This document shows positions 1 to 7,816 of a DNA stretch of 64,000 nt, piece after piece (within the stretch, counting starts at the first letter, position 1; each line of letters opens with the position of its first letter). A model generated the notes under the pieces. The model was not told the DNA's origin. It saw nothing but the letters and a program-made list of their open reading frames with translations, and did not search any database. The DNA lies in the NCBI RefSeq assembly GCF_036013745.1, contig NZ_CP107880.1:8680001-8744000 (forward strand), in the 5' to 3' direction. This DNA is from Streptomyces sp. NBC_00483 (lineage in GTDB: Bacteria; Actinomycetota; Actinomycetes; Streptomycetales; Streptomycetaceae). The position numbers were made by a program, and so were the translations under genes.

Positions 1-284
1 TCCGGCTCGACATGATCGTCTCGCACGGCAATGCCGTCGGCGTCTACTTCTACGACCCCGAGGGCAACCGGTGTGAGGTCTATTGGCGGACCGGGCTCGT
101 GGCACGACAGCCCTTCGTCGAGCACATCGACATCGAGACCGACCCAGACGAGCTTCTGGACGCCATCCGGGCTTCGGTCGAGCGCCACGGCGCGACGGGC
201 TTCACCGAGCAGAGCTACCGCGCCTGGACGCGCGAGCAAGCGGTGGCAGCCGATGCCGCCACAGCCAAGGAGGTGGGGCAGTGA
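1..284 (+). CDS. VOC-family dioxygenase, C-terminal part (cut by window edge)
   Basis: The frame is open from the first bases and stops at 282-284, so the N-terminus lies outside the window. The visible part contains DPEGNRCEVYW, the metal-ligand Glu strand typical of vicinal-oxygen-chelate proteins (extradiol dioxygenases and glyoxalases). This is followed by a helical tail (DPDELLDAIRASVERHGATG). VOC ring-cleavage enzymes open catechols or related diols at a metal centre in the cytoplasm. The stop overlaps the GTG of the next gene by four bases (GTGA), so the two are translationally coupled. The following fumarylacetoacetate-hydrolase-type gene and hydrolases support a meta-cleavage role. 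The exact substrate cannot be told, and a non-catalytic VOC protein is possible. Confidence 0.75.
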   Translation, partial: RLDMIVSHGNAVGVYFYDPEGNRCEVYWRTGLVARQPFVEHIDIETDPDELLDAIRASVERHGATGFTEQSYRAWTREQAVAADAATAKEVGQ

Positions 285-1225
285 AGTTCGTTCGTTACGC
301 GGACGGCACGTCCTCGCGCGTCGGCGTGGTGGACGGCGACCTGGTCCGGGTTGTCGACGGTCCGGCGGACCTGCTGCCTCTCATCGAGGCCGGCGAGGCC
401 GAGTTGCTCGCTGCCGGACGGACCGCGTTGCGGCGCGGTGCGGCCGTGCCCCTGCCGGACATCGTTCCCTTGTCGCCGATCGCGACGCCTCCGACCGTCC
501 GCGACTTCTACGCCTTCGAACAGCACGTCCGGGCAGGGCGCGCCTGGCGGGGCCTCGAGATGGACCCCGACTGGTACGAGCTGCCCGTCTTCTACTTCTC
601 CAATCCCTACGCCGTGATGGGCTGCGGGCCGGTGCCGATGACACCGGGTGCGGAGCGTTTCGACTTCGAACTGGAGGTCGCCGCGGTGGTGGGGCGCGGC
701 GGCCGCGACCTGACTGTCCAGGACGCCGAACAGGCCGTCGCCGGTTACTGCGTACTCAACGACTGGAGTGGCAGGGACGTTCAGCAGCGCGAGATGAAAC
801 TGTCGATGGGGCCGGTGAAAGGCAAGGACACCGCGACGAGCCTCGGCCCGTACTTCGTGACCCCGGACGAGATCGCCGACTTCCGCGAGGGCAACGGACA
901 CCGACTCGAAATGACCTGCGCGGTCAACGGCGTCCCCTACTCCCGCTCCCTGTGGTCGGACATCCACTGGTCGTTCGGCGAAATGATCGCCTACGCGTCC
1001 CGCGGCGCCGAAGTGCGGCCCGGTGATGTGATCGGCTCCGGCACCTGCGGCACCGGCTGCGTCATGGAGCTCTCCCGCACGCACGACTCGGCGACCTACC
1101 CCTGGTTGCAGCCGGGCGACGAGGTCGTCGCGGCGATCGAAGGTCTCGGCGAGTTGCGCAATACCGTCACCGAGGCGGCGCCGGTCATTCCGTTGCGCCG
1201 CTGCACCGACGGAGCCGCGCGCTGA
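281..1225 (+). CDS. Fumarylacetoacetate hydrolase family protein
   Basis: A 314-residue protein starting at the GTG that overlaps the preceding stop. An upstream extension of the same frame would run antisense-like through the VOC gene, so this start is preferred. The N-terminal small domain (VKFVRYADGTSSRVGVVDGD) is followed by the FAH fold. It contains FDFELEVAAVVG with the acidic metal-binding pair, NDWSGRDVQQREM (the usual D-x-S-x-R-D-x-Q motif), and a GSGTCGTGCVMEL segment near the C-terminus. Members hydrolyse or isomerise beta-diketo acids and 2-oxo-diene acids, or decarboxylate them, using Mg or Mn. Its place behind a ring-cleavage dioxygenase suggests it acts on the opened ring product. 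The stop overlaps the next ATG by one base (TGATG). Confidence 0.9.
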   Translation: MKFVRYADGTSSRVGVVDGDLVRVVDGPADLLPLIEAGEAELLAAGRTALRRGAAVPLPDIVPLSPIATPPTVRDFYAFEQHVRAGRAWRGLEMDPDWYELPVFYFSNPYAVMGCGPVPMTPGAERFDFELEVAAVVGRGGRDLTVQDAEQAVAGYCVLNDWSGRDVQQREMKLSMGPVKGKDTATSLGPYFVTPDEIADFREGNGHRLEMTCAVNGVPYSRSLWSDIHWSFGEMIAYASRGAEVRPGDVIGSGTCGTGCVMELSRTHDSATYPWLQPGDEVVAAIEGLGELRNTVTEAAPVIPLRRCTDGAAR

Positions 1226-2310
1226 TGGAGGCTCCCATTTCGGTGGTGGACGATCCCGCCAAGCTTCGGGCCGCGTTGCTGCGTGCCATGCCGATGTCCC
1301 GCATGCTCGATTACGGCATGGACCACGGGGACGCCACCCACCTGGCCCATGCGGACGTCTCCGAACCGTGGCATGAAGTCGCGGATCGCCTGGCCGAGGC
1401 GCAGTTGACCCGTGCGGAGGCGGCCGCCGACCGAGGCGATGTCGAGACCGCGGTCGCGTGCTACCGCCGGGCAACGGCCTCCCTGATCTTTGCGCAGATG
1501 GCCTTCAACACCGACCACCCGGCCAAACGCGCGCTCTACGTCCGGCTCACCCGGGCCTACCAGGCCGCGGCCGAGCTAGACACCGAGCTGCGCGTGGAAC
1601 GGCTGTCGATCCCGTTCCGGCAGAGCCACTGCACCGCCTGGTTCGTGAGTCGCTCCGGCGCCCGCCCTGGCCCCACGGTGGTCATCGTCGGCGGGCAGAG
1701 CGGTTGGGGCCCGGCCTTTCATCAGCAGGCCGAAGCCCTGGCCCGGCGCGGACTGTCCGCTGTCCTGCTCGAGACACCGGGCCAGGGTGATACACGCATG
1801 GCCGGCGGACTCCACCTCGACGGGCACGTGGACCGAGCCTTCAGCGCTGTCCTCGACGCCGTGCGCGCCCGTACTGGCTACGACGGCCCGTACGGAGTGT
1901 GGGGAAACAGCTTCGGCGGTCTGCTCGCCGCCCGCGCCGCGGTGTACGACAGCCGCTTCGGCGCGTGCTGCGTCAACGGGGCCACCACGAAGCCGGAGCC
2001 ACTGCCGTTCCGGACCGCGCGCGAACAATCGCGGGCGCTCCTGGGCGTCGACACCGACGACGAAGCCGCGGCCGTCTTCCGCACCCTGTGGCTCGACCCG
2101 GCGGTCGGGCGCACGAGCGCCGCGATGCTCGTGCTGCACGGTGGCAACGACCCGCTGGTGAGCCTCGACCAGCAGAAGGTGTTCCTCGACCTGTCGGAGC
2201 ATCACACCCTGCGGGTCTGGGACGACGGCGAGCACACCATGTACAACCACGCGGCCGAGCGCACGGAGTTCGTCGGTGACTGGTTCCGTGCCCAGCTCGG
2301 CCGTGCGTGA
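1225..2310 (+). CDS. Alpha/beta hydrolase with helical N-terminal domain (FrsA/DHPON-hydrolase-like)
   Basis: 361 residues. The first 130 are helical and lack a hydrolase core, as in the DUF1100/FrsA group and the 2,6-dihydroxypseudooxynicotine hydrolase family, which cleave C-C bonds in ring-derived diketones. The core follows. TVVIVGGQSGWG carries the oxyanion region, the nucleophile elbow GNSFGG puts Ser at about residue 229, Asp sits in HGGNDP at about 309, and His in DGEHTMYNH at about 337, so the triad is complete. No signal peptide, so cytoplasmic. It is coupled to the FAH gene and probably belongs to the same ring-degradation operon. C-C hydrolase versus esterase activity cannot be decided from sequence alone. 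Confidence 0.85.
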   Translation: MEAPISVVDDPAKLRAALLRAMPMSRMLDYGMDHGDATHLAHADVSEPWHEVADRLAEAQLTRAEAAADRGDVETAVACYRRATASLIFAQMAFNTDHPAKRALYVRLTRAYQAAAELDTELRVERLSIPFRQSHCTAWFVSRSGARPGPTVVIVGGQSGWGPAFHQQAEALARRGLSAVLLETPGQGDTRMAGGLHLDGHVDRAFSAVLDAVRARTGYDGPYGVWGNSFGGLLAARAAVYDSRFGACCVNGATTKPEPLPFRTAREQSRALLGVDTDDEAAAVFRTLWLDPAVGRTSAAMLVLHGGNDPLVSLDQQKVFLDLSEHHTLRVWDDGEHTMYNHAAERTEFVGDWFRAQLGRA

Positions 2311-2360
2311 CCCAGGTGGGCCACGCACGCCCAACTCCCCACACCTGAAAGGACATTGAG

Positions 2361-3305
2361 GTGACCATGAAAGCCATCGCACTCCCGCGTTACGGCGGCG
2401 CGGACGATCTGGAGCTCACCGAACAGCCGACACCGGCGGTCGCGCCCGGGGAATTCCTGGTCCGGGTCAAGGCAGCCGGAGTGAACCCGGCCGACGAGAA
2501 GATCGCCGTCGGCAATCTCGACGGCATCATGGTGACCCACTTTCCCCTCGTCCCGGGCTTCGAGATGGCCGGCGTCATCGAGGCTCGCGGTTTCGGCGCC
2601 ACCGAGTTCGAGATCGGCGACGAGGTGATCGGCTTCATCCTCAAGGACTGGGCGCAGAACGGCACTTACGCCGAACTGGTGTCGGCCCCGGTCCGTACGC
2701 TGGCACGCAAGCCGGAGTCCTGGGACTGGCTGCATGCGGCGTGTCTGCCGCTGAACGGGCTGACGGCGTACCAGGCCATCAGACGCATCGACATCGGCGA
2801 GGGCGACACCGTCCTGATGCACGGGGCCTCAGGTGGGGTCGGCTCGCTCGCCGTGCAGCTCGCCGCCACCCGGGGTGCACACGTCATCGGCACCGCCGCC
2901 GAGCGCAACCACGACTACCTGCGTGAACTCGGCGCCACACCGGTCACCTACGGAGAAGGACTGGCTGATCGGGTGCGCGAGCTCGCGCCGGAGGGCGTCG
3001 ACGCGGCGCTCGACTTCTACGGCGGGGACGCGGTGTCCGTCTCGCGGAAGGTCTTGAAGAACCCCGCGCGGGTCGCCTCCGTGGCCGACATCACCGCTCC
3101 CGAACAGGGTGGCCAGTTGGTGTGGGCCCGCGCGAATGCCGACGAGTTGGCGGAGGTGGCCGCGCTCGCCGAGTCCGGGAAGTTGTCCGTCTCCGTGCAT
3201 CGCTCCTTCCCGCTGGAGCAGGCCGCCGACGCCTGGCGGATGCTCCACGCGGACAGCCGCGCCCGCGGCCGGATCGTGCTGGACGTCGAGGGCAGGGACG
3301 CGTGA
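2361..3305 (+). CDS. MDR-family NADP-dependent quinone/enone oxidoreductase
   Basis: 314 residues from GTG at 2361, with AAAGGA about 10 bases upstream; the ATG two codons later is an equally possible start. The N-terminal GroES-like domain (MKAIALPRYGGADDLEL, then GVNPADEKIAVG) is followed by a Rossmann domain with GASGGVGSLAVQLA at about residues 154-167. The zinc-binding cysteines of alcohol dehydrogenases are absent, which places it with the zinc-independent quinone oxidoreductase/enoyl reductase branch. Such enzymes reduce quinones or alpha,beta-unsaturated ketones with NADPH in the cytoplasm. It lies 50 bases behind the hydrolase and its stop overlaps the next gene's GTG, so it is part of the same operon. 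Confidence 0.88.
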   Translation: MTMKAIALPRYGGADDLELTEQPTPAVAPGEFLVRVKAAGVNPADEKIAVGNLDGIMVTHFPLVPGFEMAGVIEARGFGATEFEIGDEVIGFILKDWAQNGTYAELVSAPVRTLARKPESWDWLHAACLPLNGLTAYQAIRRIDIGEGDTVLMHGASGGVGSLAVQLAATRGAHVIGTAAERNHDYLRELGATPVTYGEGLADRVRELAPEGVDAALDFYGGDAVSVSRKVLKNPARVASVADITAPEQGGQLVWARANADELAEVAALAESGKLSVSVHRSFPLEQAADAWRMLHADSRARGRIVLDVEGRDA

Positions 3306-4746
3306 AGTCTGCCGATGAACCCCGCACATCCACCATCACGCCGGATGCCGTGGATGCGGATGTCCTCATCATCGGGTACGGCCCGGTGGGTCAGACCCTG
3401 GCTGCTCTCCTGGGGGCGTCGGGGCACCGCGTACTGGTGTGTGAACGGCGAGTTGGGCGCTACGAGACACCACGAGCCGGACACTTCGATCACGAAATCA
3501 TGCGCGTCTTTCAGTCCTTGGGCATCGCCGACGAAGTACGGCGCATCGCCGAACCGGCTCGGGTGTATGAATTCCTCGCTCCCGACGGAAGCGTGATCTC
3601 CCGTCTGCCGAGGCAATGGGCCGCGCCCTCGGGCTGGGACGCGTCGTACCACTTCTACCAGCCGGAACTCGAGGATGTCCTGGACGTGGCGGTCCGCGGA
3701 GCATCCACGGTGGACGTTCGTTTCGGTGCGGAGCTGGTCGACCTGCGCCAGGAGGCCGACCATGTGGTGGTGACGTTGGCGGACGGCGAGGTCGTCACCG
3801 CTCGCTATGTGGTGGGCGCGGACGGCGCCAACAGCGCGGTCCGCACGCTCTGCGGCATTCCGACGGATGACCTCGGGTTCCGGGGCGACTGGCTGGTCGT
3901 CGACGTCCGGCCGCGGCCCGGCGCCCCGAGGCTGGACATCCCCGACACCGGCCAGAACGCGTCTGGGAGTTGCTCGGGCCCTGGATCGGCCCGCAGGAGG
4001 GGGAGTTGATCCGGCAGACCGTCTATCAGTTCCGATCCCTCGTGGCCGATATATTCCGCCACCGGTCGGTTCTGCTCGCCGGCGACGCCGCTCACGTCAT
4101 GCCGCCATTCCTCGGACAGGGCATGAGCTCCGGCATCCGAGACGCCGCGACCCTCGGCTGGATGCTCGACCTCGTACTGACCGGCGCCGCTGACCCGAAG
4201 CTGTTGGACCTGTACACGCACTCGCGAAGGCCACAAGTCATCGACTACATCGAGGAGTCGGTGCGGGTGGGGACCGTCGTCTGCGAGACCGACCCCGTTC
4301 GTGCGGCGCGTCGTCGTGAGGAGATGAGGTCGGCGGCCGAGCTTCCGCCACCGTTCGAGCCACCTGTCGGCGCAGGCTTCCGGCACGGACAACCGCTGGC
4401 CGGTCACTTGGCCGTACAGCCCCTTCTACGTAGTACGAGCGGCGGGAAGACGGAGCGGTCAGACGACGTGCTCGGCCGCGGGTTCACCCTGTTCAGCGTG
4501 GTCGAGCCGGACGCGGCGACGACCGCGGCCGTAACGGAACTCGAGCGCGCGATCGGGCTGCGGTCCGTGGTGGTTGGCGCCGAGGGGGTCCAGGAGGAGG
4601 GCGAGGCGCTGAGCGACTGGCTCAAGAAGTCCGGTGTCGTGGCCGTGCTGGTTCGCCCGGACTTCTACGTCTTCGGCACTGCTGCCGGACCCTTCGAGGT
4701 GGTGGATCTGCTCGCCTCGCTTCGCACGAGCCTGTCACTGGTGTAA
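3302..4746 (+). pseudogene. FAD-dependent aromatic hydroxylase (MhpA type), broken by internal deletion
   Basis: The 5' part, from GTG 3302, encodes the FAD site (DVLIIGYGPVGQTLAALLG), the DG motif (YVVGADGANSAVR) and continues to LDIPDTGQNA near 3960. The family homology then resumes one frame over at about 3960 (RVWELLGPWIGPQEGELIRQ), with the second FAD motif (LLAGDAAHVMPPFLGQG) and a normal C-terminal domain to the TAA at 4744-4746. Compared with MhpA-type 3-(3-hydroxyphenyl)propionate hydroxylases, roughly 35-45 residues of the middle are missing, including the usual RRFEFM..PGE stretch. The net deletion is one base more than a multiple of three. A single sequencing error cannot explain both lost residues and the frame change, so I read this as a decayed gene. 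It is coupled to the reductase upstream. Confidence 0.85.
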
Positions 4747-4812
4747 CGCCGTGACACCTGCTCGTACGGCGACCGACGACAGCCCGGACCACATGACACA
4801 CGGAGGGATCCC

Positions 4813-5652
4813 ATGCCGAAGACGCACAACGGTATCCACTACGAGGAGCGGGGAGACGGACCGGACTCGATCGTTCTGCTGCCCGGCCTCGGGTGCTCAC
4901 TCAACTGCTGGTCCGAGGTGGCACCCCTGCTTGACGGCTATCGCCTCGTTCTCATGGACCTGCCGGGCCACGCGGGCTCCCTCGATGCGCCTGCCGACGG
5001 ATCGAGCCTCACCCGGATCGCCGAAACGGTGATCGACGCTTGCGATGAGCTCGGCCTCGAACGCTTCGCCCTCGTCGGACTCTCCTTCGGCGGCGCGCTC
5101 AGCGTGCGGATTGCTCTCGACCGGCCCGGCCGGGTGTTCGCGGTCATGGCGCTCATGCCGTGGAACGCGGGCGGTACCGAGGCGGGCGATCCGGTCATCG
5201 AAGGGTTCCACGGGTCCTTCCGTGACGTCGAAGCCATCACAGAGGCCATCGGGGCCATCTCGCTGGACCCGAGCAGGACGACCGACGTCGTGCACACGAT
5301 GACGAGTGCTGTCACAGAGCAGTTCTGGCGCAGCTGGCTCGGACCCGGTGGCGGTGCTTACACGAGCATGTACGAGGAGCTGTCCGGGATCGCCGTGCCG
5401 GCGTGCTACGTCATCGGCGGCAGAGACACCATCGCCCCGCAGGACAAGTTGATCACCGACGTCCGTGCGATGCCCGGCGGCCGACTGGTCTTCCTGTCGG
5501 ACGCAGGTCATCTCGCCCCGTACGAATCTCCCGAACTGGTCGCCAGGGAGATCCACGAGTTCATCGGCCGCTACGCGAACACGCCGTCGCGGACCACGGG
5601 GCGAGTCGGCACCCCTCGAATGTCAGCGCAGCGCAGTCGCGTTGGCCGGTGA
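4813..5652 (+). CDS. Alpha/beta hydrolase (MhpC-like)
   Basis: 279 residues with ACGGAGGG seven or so bases before the ATG. Canonical alpha/beta hydrolase: LLPGLGCSLNCW (oxyanion His-Gly equivalent), the nucleophile elbow GLSFGG, Asp in GGRDTIAP and His in SDAGHLAPYESP. Short single-domain hydrolases of this type include the C-C hydrolases that act after extradiol ring cleavage and various esterases or lactonases. It sits 66 bases behind the broken hydroxylase and closes the plus-strand catabolic operon. The last 30 bases overlap the 3' end of the convergent cyclase gene, which gives the protein a basic tail not expected for the family (about 20 residues after EFIGRYAN). Confidence 0.88.
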   Translation: MPKTHNGIHYEERGDGPDSIVLLPGLGCSLNCWSEVAPLLDGYRLVLMDLPGHAGSLDAPADGSSLTRIAETVIDACDELGLERFALVGLSFGGALSVRIALDRPGRVFAVMALMPWNAGGTEAGDPVIEGFHGSFRDVEAITEAIGAISLDPSRTTDVVHTMTSAVTEQFWRSWLGPGGGAYTSMYEELSGIAVPACYVIGGRDTIAPQDKLITDVRAMPGGRLVFLSDAGHLAPYESPELVAREIHEFIGRYANTPSRTTGRVGTPRMSAQRSRVGR

Positions 5653-6600
5653 GCCGACTCCGCCGGTGAGGTGGAGGGGCTTCACGGTCAGGAGGCTGTC
5701 CCAGTGGCCGGTGGCACGGCAGTGCTCGGTGAGTGCGGTCAGGTTCCACAACTCGCCCAGGGGGAGGCCGAGTTTGGCGATGAGTTCCTGGTGCATCATG
5801 CCCGCGTCCTCGGGCGCGCTGTCGTGGAAGTCGCCGTCGGGCAGGACGGGCAGGACCTCGACGGCGAACGTGTCGGTGGCCATCAGCGCGATGCGGTGGT
5901 CCCAGCACCAGGCGGCGAACTCGCGTGACTGGGCGAAGCCGGTGGCACGGCGTGCGGCACGTGTCTCCGTACGTGTGTCGGGGTCGGTGGTGAGGTACCA
6001 GTGGGCCCAGCCGGTGTGGACGAGCACCAGATCACCGTCCTCGACGGTGCAGTGCTGTGCGGCGAGAGCCTCGTCGAGCAGGGCGGGGGTGAGGGCGGGG
6101 CCCGCGGTGTGGTCGAGCGGGGTGCCGCGCTCGCGCAGGTGGCCGTCGATGTCGATGAGCAGGCCGCGGCCCACCAGGGGTGTCTCGGCCCAGAGTTGGA
6201 CGCCGAGGCGTGGGCTGCGCGGGGTGATGGCGTCGTCGGGTACGCCGTTGTAGAAGCCGTGTCCGGAGGCGCGGCGGTGGCGCAGCCCGTCGACCTGGGT
6301 GCTGGCCTGGAGGTGGAAGCCGTCCAGGGAGTCGTCGCGGGCCTGTTCGTGCTTGGCAGTGATGTGGTGTGTGGGGATGCCGCGGGCCCGGGACATGGGC
6401 GGGTCGAACGCGTCGAGGGCGTAGTCGAGGCTGATGGCCCGACCTTCGCGTACGCAGGGCGTGGCGCGCAGGATCTGCTCGGGGCCCGCGAAGTTGGCCA
6501 TGCCGCGCTCGGGCTGCTCGGTGAAGAGGTGCCAACTGGAGCCGGCGGGCGCGTCGGTGCGGGCGAGGAGGTCTGCGTAGGTGGGTATCGGCTGGGGCAC
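5623..6600 (-). CDS. Cyclase-family metal-dependent hydrolase (kynurenine-formamidase-like)
   Basis: 325 residues starting at GTG 6600. The frame stays open further upstream but that part overlaps the IclR gene antisense to nothing recognisable. The protein shows the cyclase-family layout: GIPTHHITAKHEQA near residue 85 (H-x-x-x-H type metal ligands), HGFYNGVPDD, LLIDIDGHL, and GDLVLVHTGW followed by ALMATDTFAVEVLP. Family members include arylformamidases, isatin hydrolase and polyketide-cyclase-like proteins that use Zn or Mn to hydrolyse amide or lactone bonds. It begins 14 bases after the IclR stop, so it is probably the last gene of the leftward operon that starts with the dehydrogenase-RraA fusion. 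Its substrate is likely the same acid handled by that operon. Confidence 0.85.
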   Translation of the reverse strand: MPQPIPTYADLLARTDAPAGSSWHLFTEQPERGMANFAGPEQILRATPCVREGRAISLDYALDAFDPPMSRARGIPTHHITAKHEQARDDSLDGFHLQASTQVDGLRHRRASGHGFYNGVPDDAITPRSPRLGVQLWAETPLVGRGLLIDIDGHLRERGTPLDHTAGPALTPALLDEALAAQHCTVEDGDLVLVHTGWAHWYLTTDPDTRTETRAARRATGFAQSREFAAWCWDHRIALMATDTFAVEVLPVLPDGDFHDSAPEDAGMMHQELIAKLGLPLGELWNLTALTEHCRATGHWDSLLTVKPLHLTGGVGSPANATALR

Positions 6601-6614
6601 GGCGGCGCTTTCGG

Positions 6615-7367
6615 TCAGGCGCAGCGCACGGCGATGGCCTTCGCTGCGTGGCGGACTTCGGTGATGATGCTCTGGTGGTCGGCCTCGGGCAGATCCGTGC
6701 TGGGGCCGACGATGCTGAGGGCGCCGAGCAGGGTGTCGTCCTTGAGGATGGGGGCGCTGACGGAGGTGACACCCTGGACGCGTTCGTCCTGGGAGAGGGC
6801 GTAGCCGGCGGTGTGCACGCGGTGGAGTTCGGCGGTGAGGTCCTCGGCGGTGACCTGCTGGCCCGAGGCCCTGGTGAAGGGGGTCGCGGCGGTGACGTAG
6901 GCCGCCTGTTCGTCCTCGGGCAGCCAGGCGAGCAGGGCTTTCCCGGCTCCGAGGTGGAGGGTGAGCTTGTCGCCGATGGGGAGTTGGTAGCGCAGCGGGT
7001 TGCGGCCCTCGACGCGTGCGATCGGCACCCGCGAGTGGCCGACCCGGACGAACAGGGTCGGGGTGAGACCGGTGGTGGCGGCCAGCTCCTGAAGGATGGG
7101 CAGGGCGACCGGGCTGAGCCGGTTGTTGACCAGGAAGGCGTGGGCGGTGGCGACGGCCGCGGGCCCGGCGACGTACCCGGTGTCCTCCCTGGCCGCGTAG
7201 CCGCGGTCGACGAGGACGTTCAGGATGCGCTGGGCGGTGGCCACGTGCAGTTCCGCGCGGCGGGCGATGTCGCTGAGCCGCAGCGGGTGCCTGGCGTCCT
7301 CGAGGACTCCCAGTACGTCGAAGGCCCGGTCGAGCGAGCGCATGGGAGTGGCGGATGGGCTGGCCAT
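6615..7367 (-). CDS. IclR-family transcriptional regulator
   Basis: 250 residues; the ATG at 7367 has AGGAG nine bases upstream. The N-terminal winged helix is clear (RAFDVLGVLEDARHPLRLSD, then AELHVATAQRILNVLVDRGY, with the recognition helix HVATAQRILN). It is followed by the IclR effector domain (LTLHLGAGKALLAWLPEDE, then DERVQGVTSVSAPILKDD). IclR proteins bind small organic acids and usually regulate a neighbouring catabolic operon and themselves. A perfect inverted repeat lies 50 bases upstream at 7417-7433, and a similar one lies in front of the operon's first gene at 10594-10606; both are likely binding sites. The gene is placed inside the operon, between the permease genes and the cyclase. 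Confidence 0.93.
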   Translation of the reverse strand: MASPSATPMRSLDRAFDVLGVLEDARHPLRLSDIARRAELHVATAQRILNVLVDRGYAAREDTGYVAGPAAVATAHAFLVNNRLSPVALPILQELAATTGLTPTLFVRVGHSRVPIARVEGRNPLRYQLPIGDKLTLHLGAGKALLAWLPEDEQAAYVTAATPFTRASGQQVTAEDLTAELHRVHTAGYALSQDERVQGVTSVSAPILKDDTLLGALSIVGPSTDLPEADHQSIITEVRHAAKAIAVRCA

Positions 7368-7416
7368 GGGCTGGGGCTCCTGGTCGTCGTCGGCGCGGCA
7401 CCCGGTGTGCCGCTGC

Positions 7417-7433
7417 CTGATAAGAGTTATCAG
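7417..7433. promoter_or_regulatory. Inverted repeat, probable IclR operator
   Basis: Perfect palindrome CTGATAA-GAG-TTATCAG, seven-base arms around three bases, 50 bases before the IclR start. The AT-rich core stands out in this GC-rich DNA. The same core (GATAA-N3-TTATC) recurs at 10594-10606 in front of the operon's first gene. Autoregulation by the IclR protein is inferred, not shown. Confidence 0.65.
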
Positions 7434-7519
7434 ACTGTCGGCCGACGGCTGCGCGGGTCTCCCAAGAGCCTGCTCGCCCGCCCGCCAGAGGTCGCCGCCC
7501 GCCAGAGGTCGCCCGCCCG

Positions 7520-7801
7520 TCAGGGGGAGGTCGAGCCCGCGGCCGGTTGCAGGTCGTGCGCGGCGGCGGGGGCGTTCGGCTCGGGCTTCTCCTTGTCGAC
7601 GTAGGACAGGATGAAGGCGAGCAGGCCGCTGACGCTCGCGGTGATGAAGGTGGGCGGCCCGGCGTGTTCGCCGACGGCGGCGACCCAGCCGGCGTCGCCG
7701 AGCGCGATCCCCAGGGCCTGGGCGATGACGACGACGAACCCGCCGGCCAGGAAGCCGATGACGCTGAGGCGGAAGAGGAACTGGAGTGTGCGGACGGTCA
7801 T
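7520..7801 (-). CDS. Small membrane protein, partner of the TRAP-type permease
   Basis: 93 residues with GGAGA seven bases before the ATG. Two hydrophobic segments (about residues 13-33, FLAGGFVVVIAQALGIALG, and about 49-67, TFITASVSGLLAFILSYVD) are followed by a hydrophilic, alanine- and proline-rich tail. It starts 15 bases after the permease stop, so the two are cotranscribed. The position matches the small DctQ-type subunit of TRAP transporters, but it has only two membrane spans instead of the usual four and I see no sequence match to DctQ. A role as a small accessory subunit of the neighbouring permease is inference from context. Confidence 0.7.
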   Translation of the reverse strand: MTVRTLQFLFRLSVIGFLAGGFVVVIAQALGIALGDAGWVAAVGEHAGPPTFITASVSGLLAFILSYVDKEKPEPNAPAAAHDLQPAAGSTSP

Positions 7802-7816
7802 GGGACGGTCTCCGGT

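Noticed and set aside
5623..7401. Upstream extension of the cyclase gene to 592 codons
   Set aside because: The added part is an out-of-frame, Arg/Pro-rich reading of the IclR gene.
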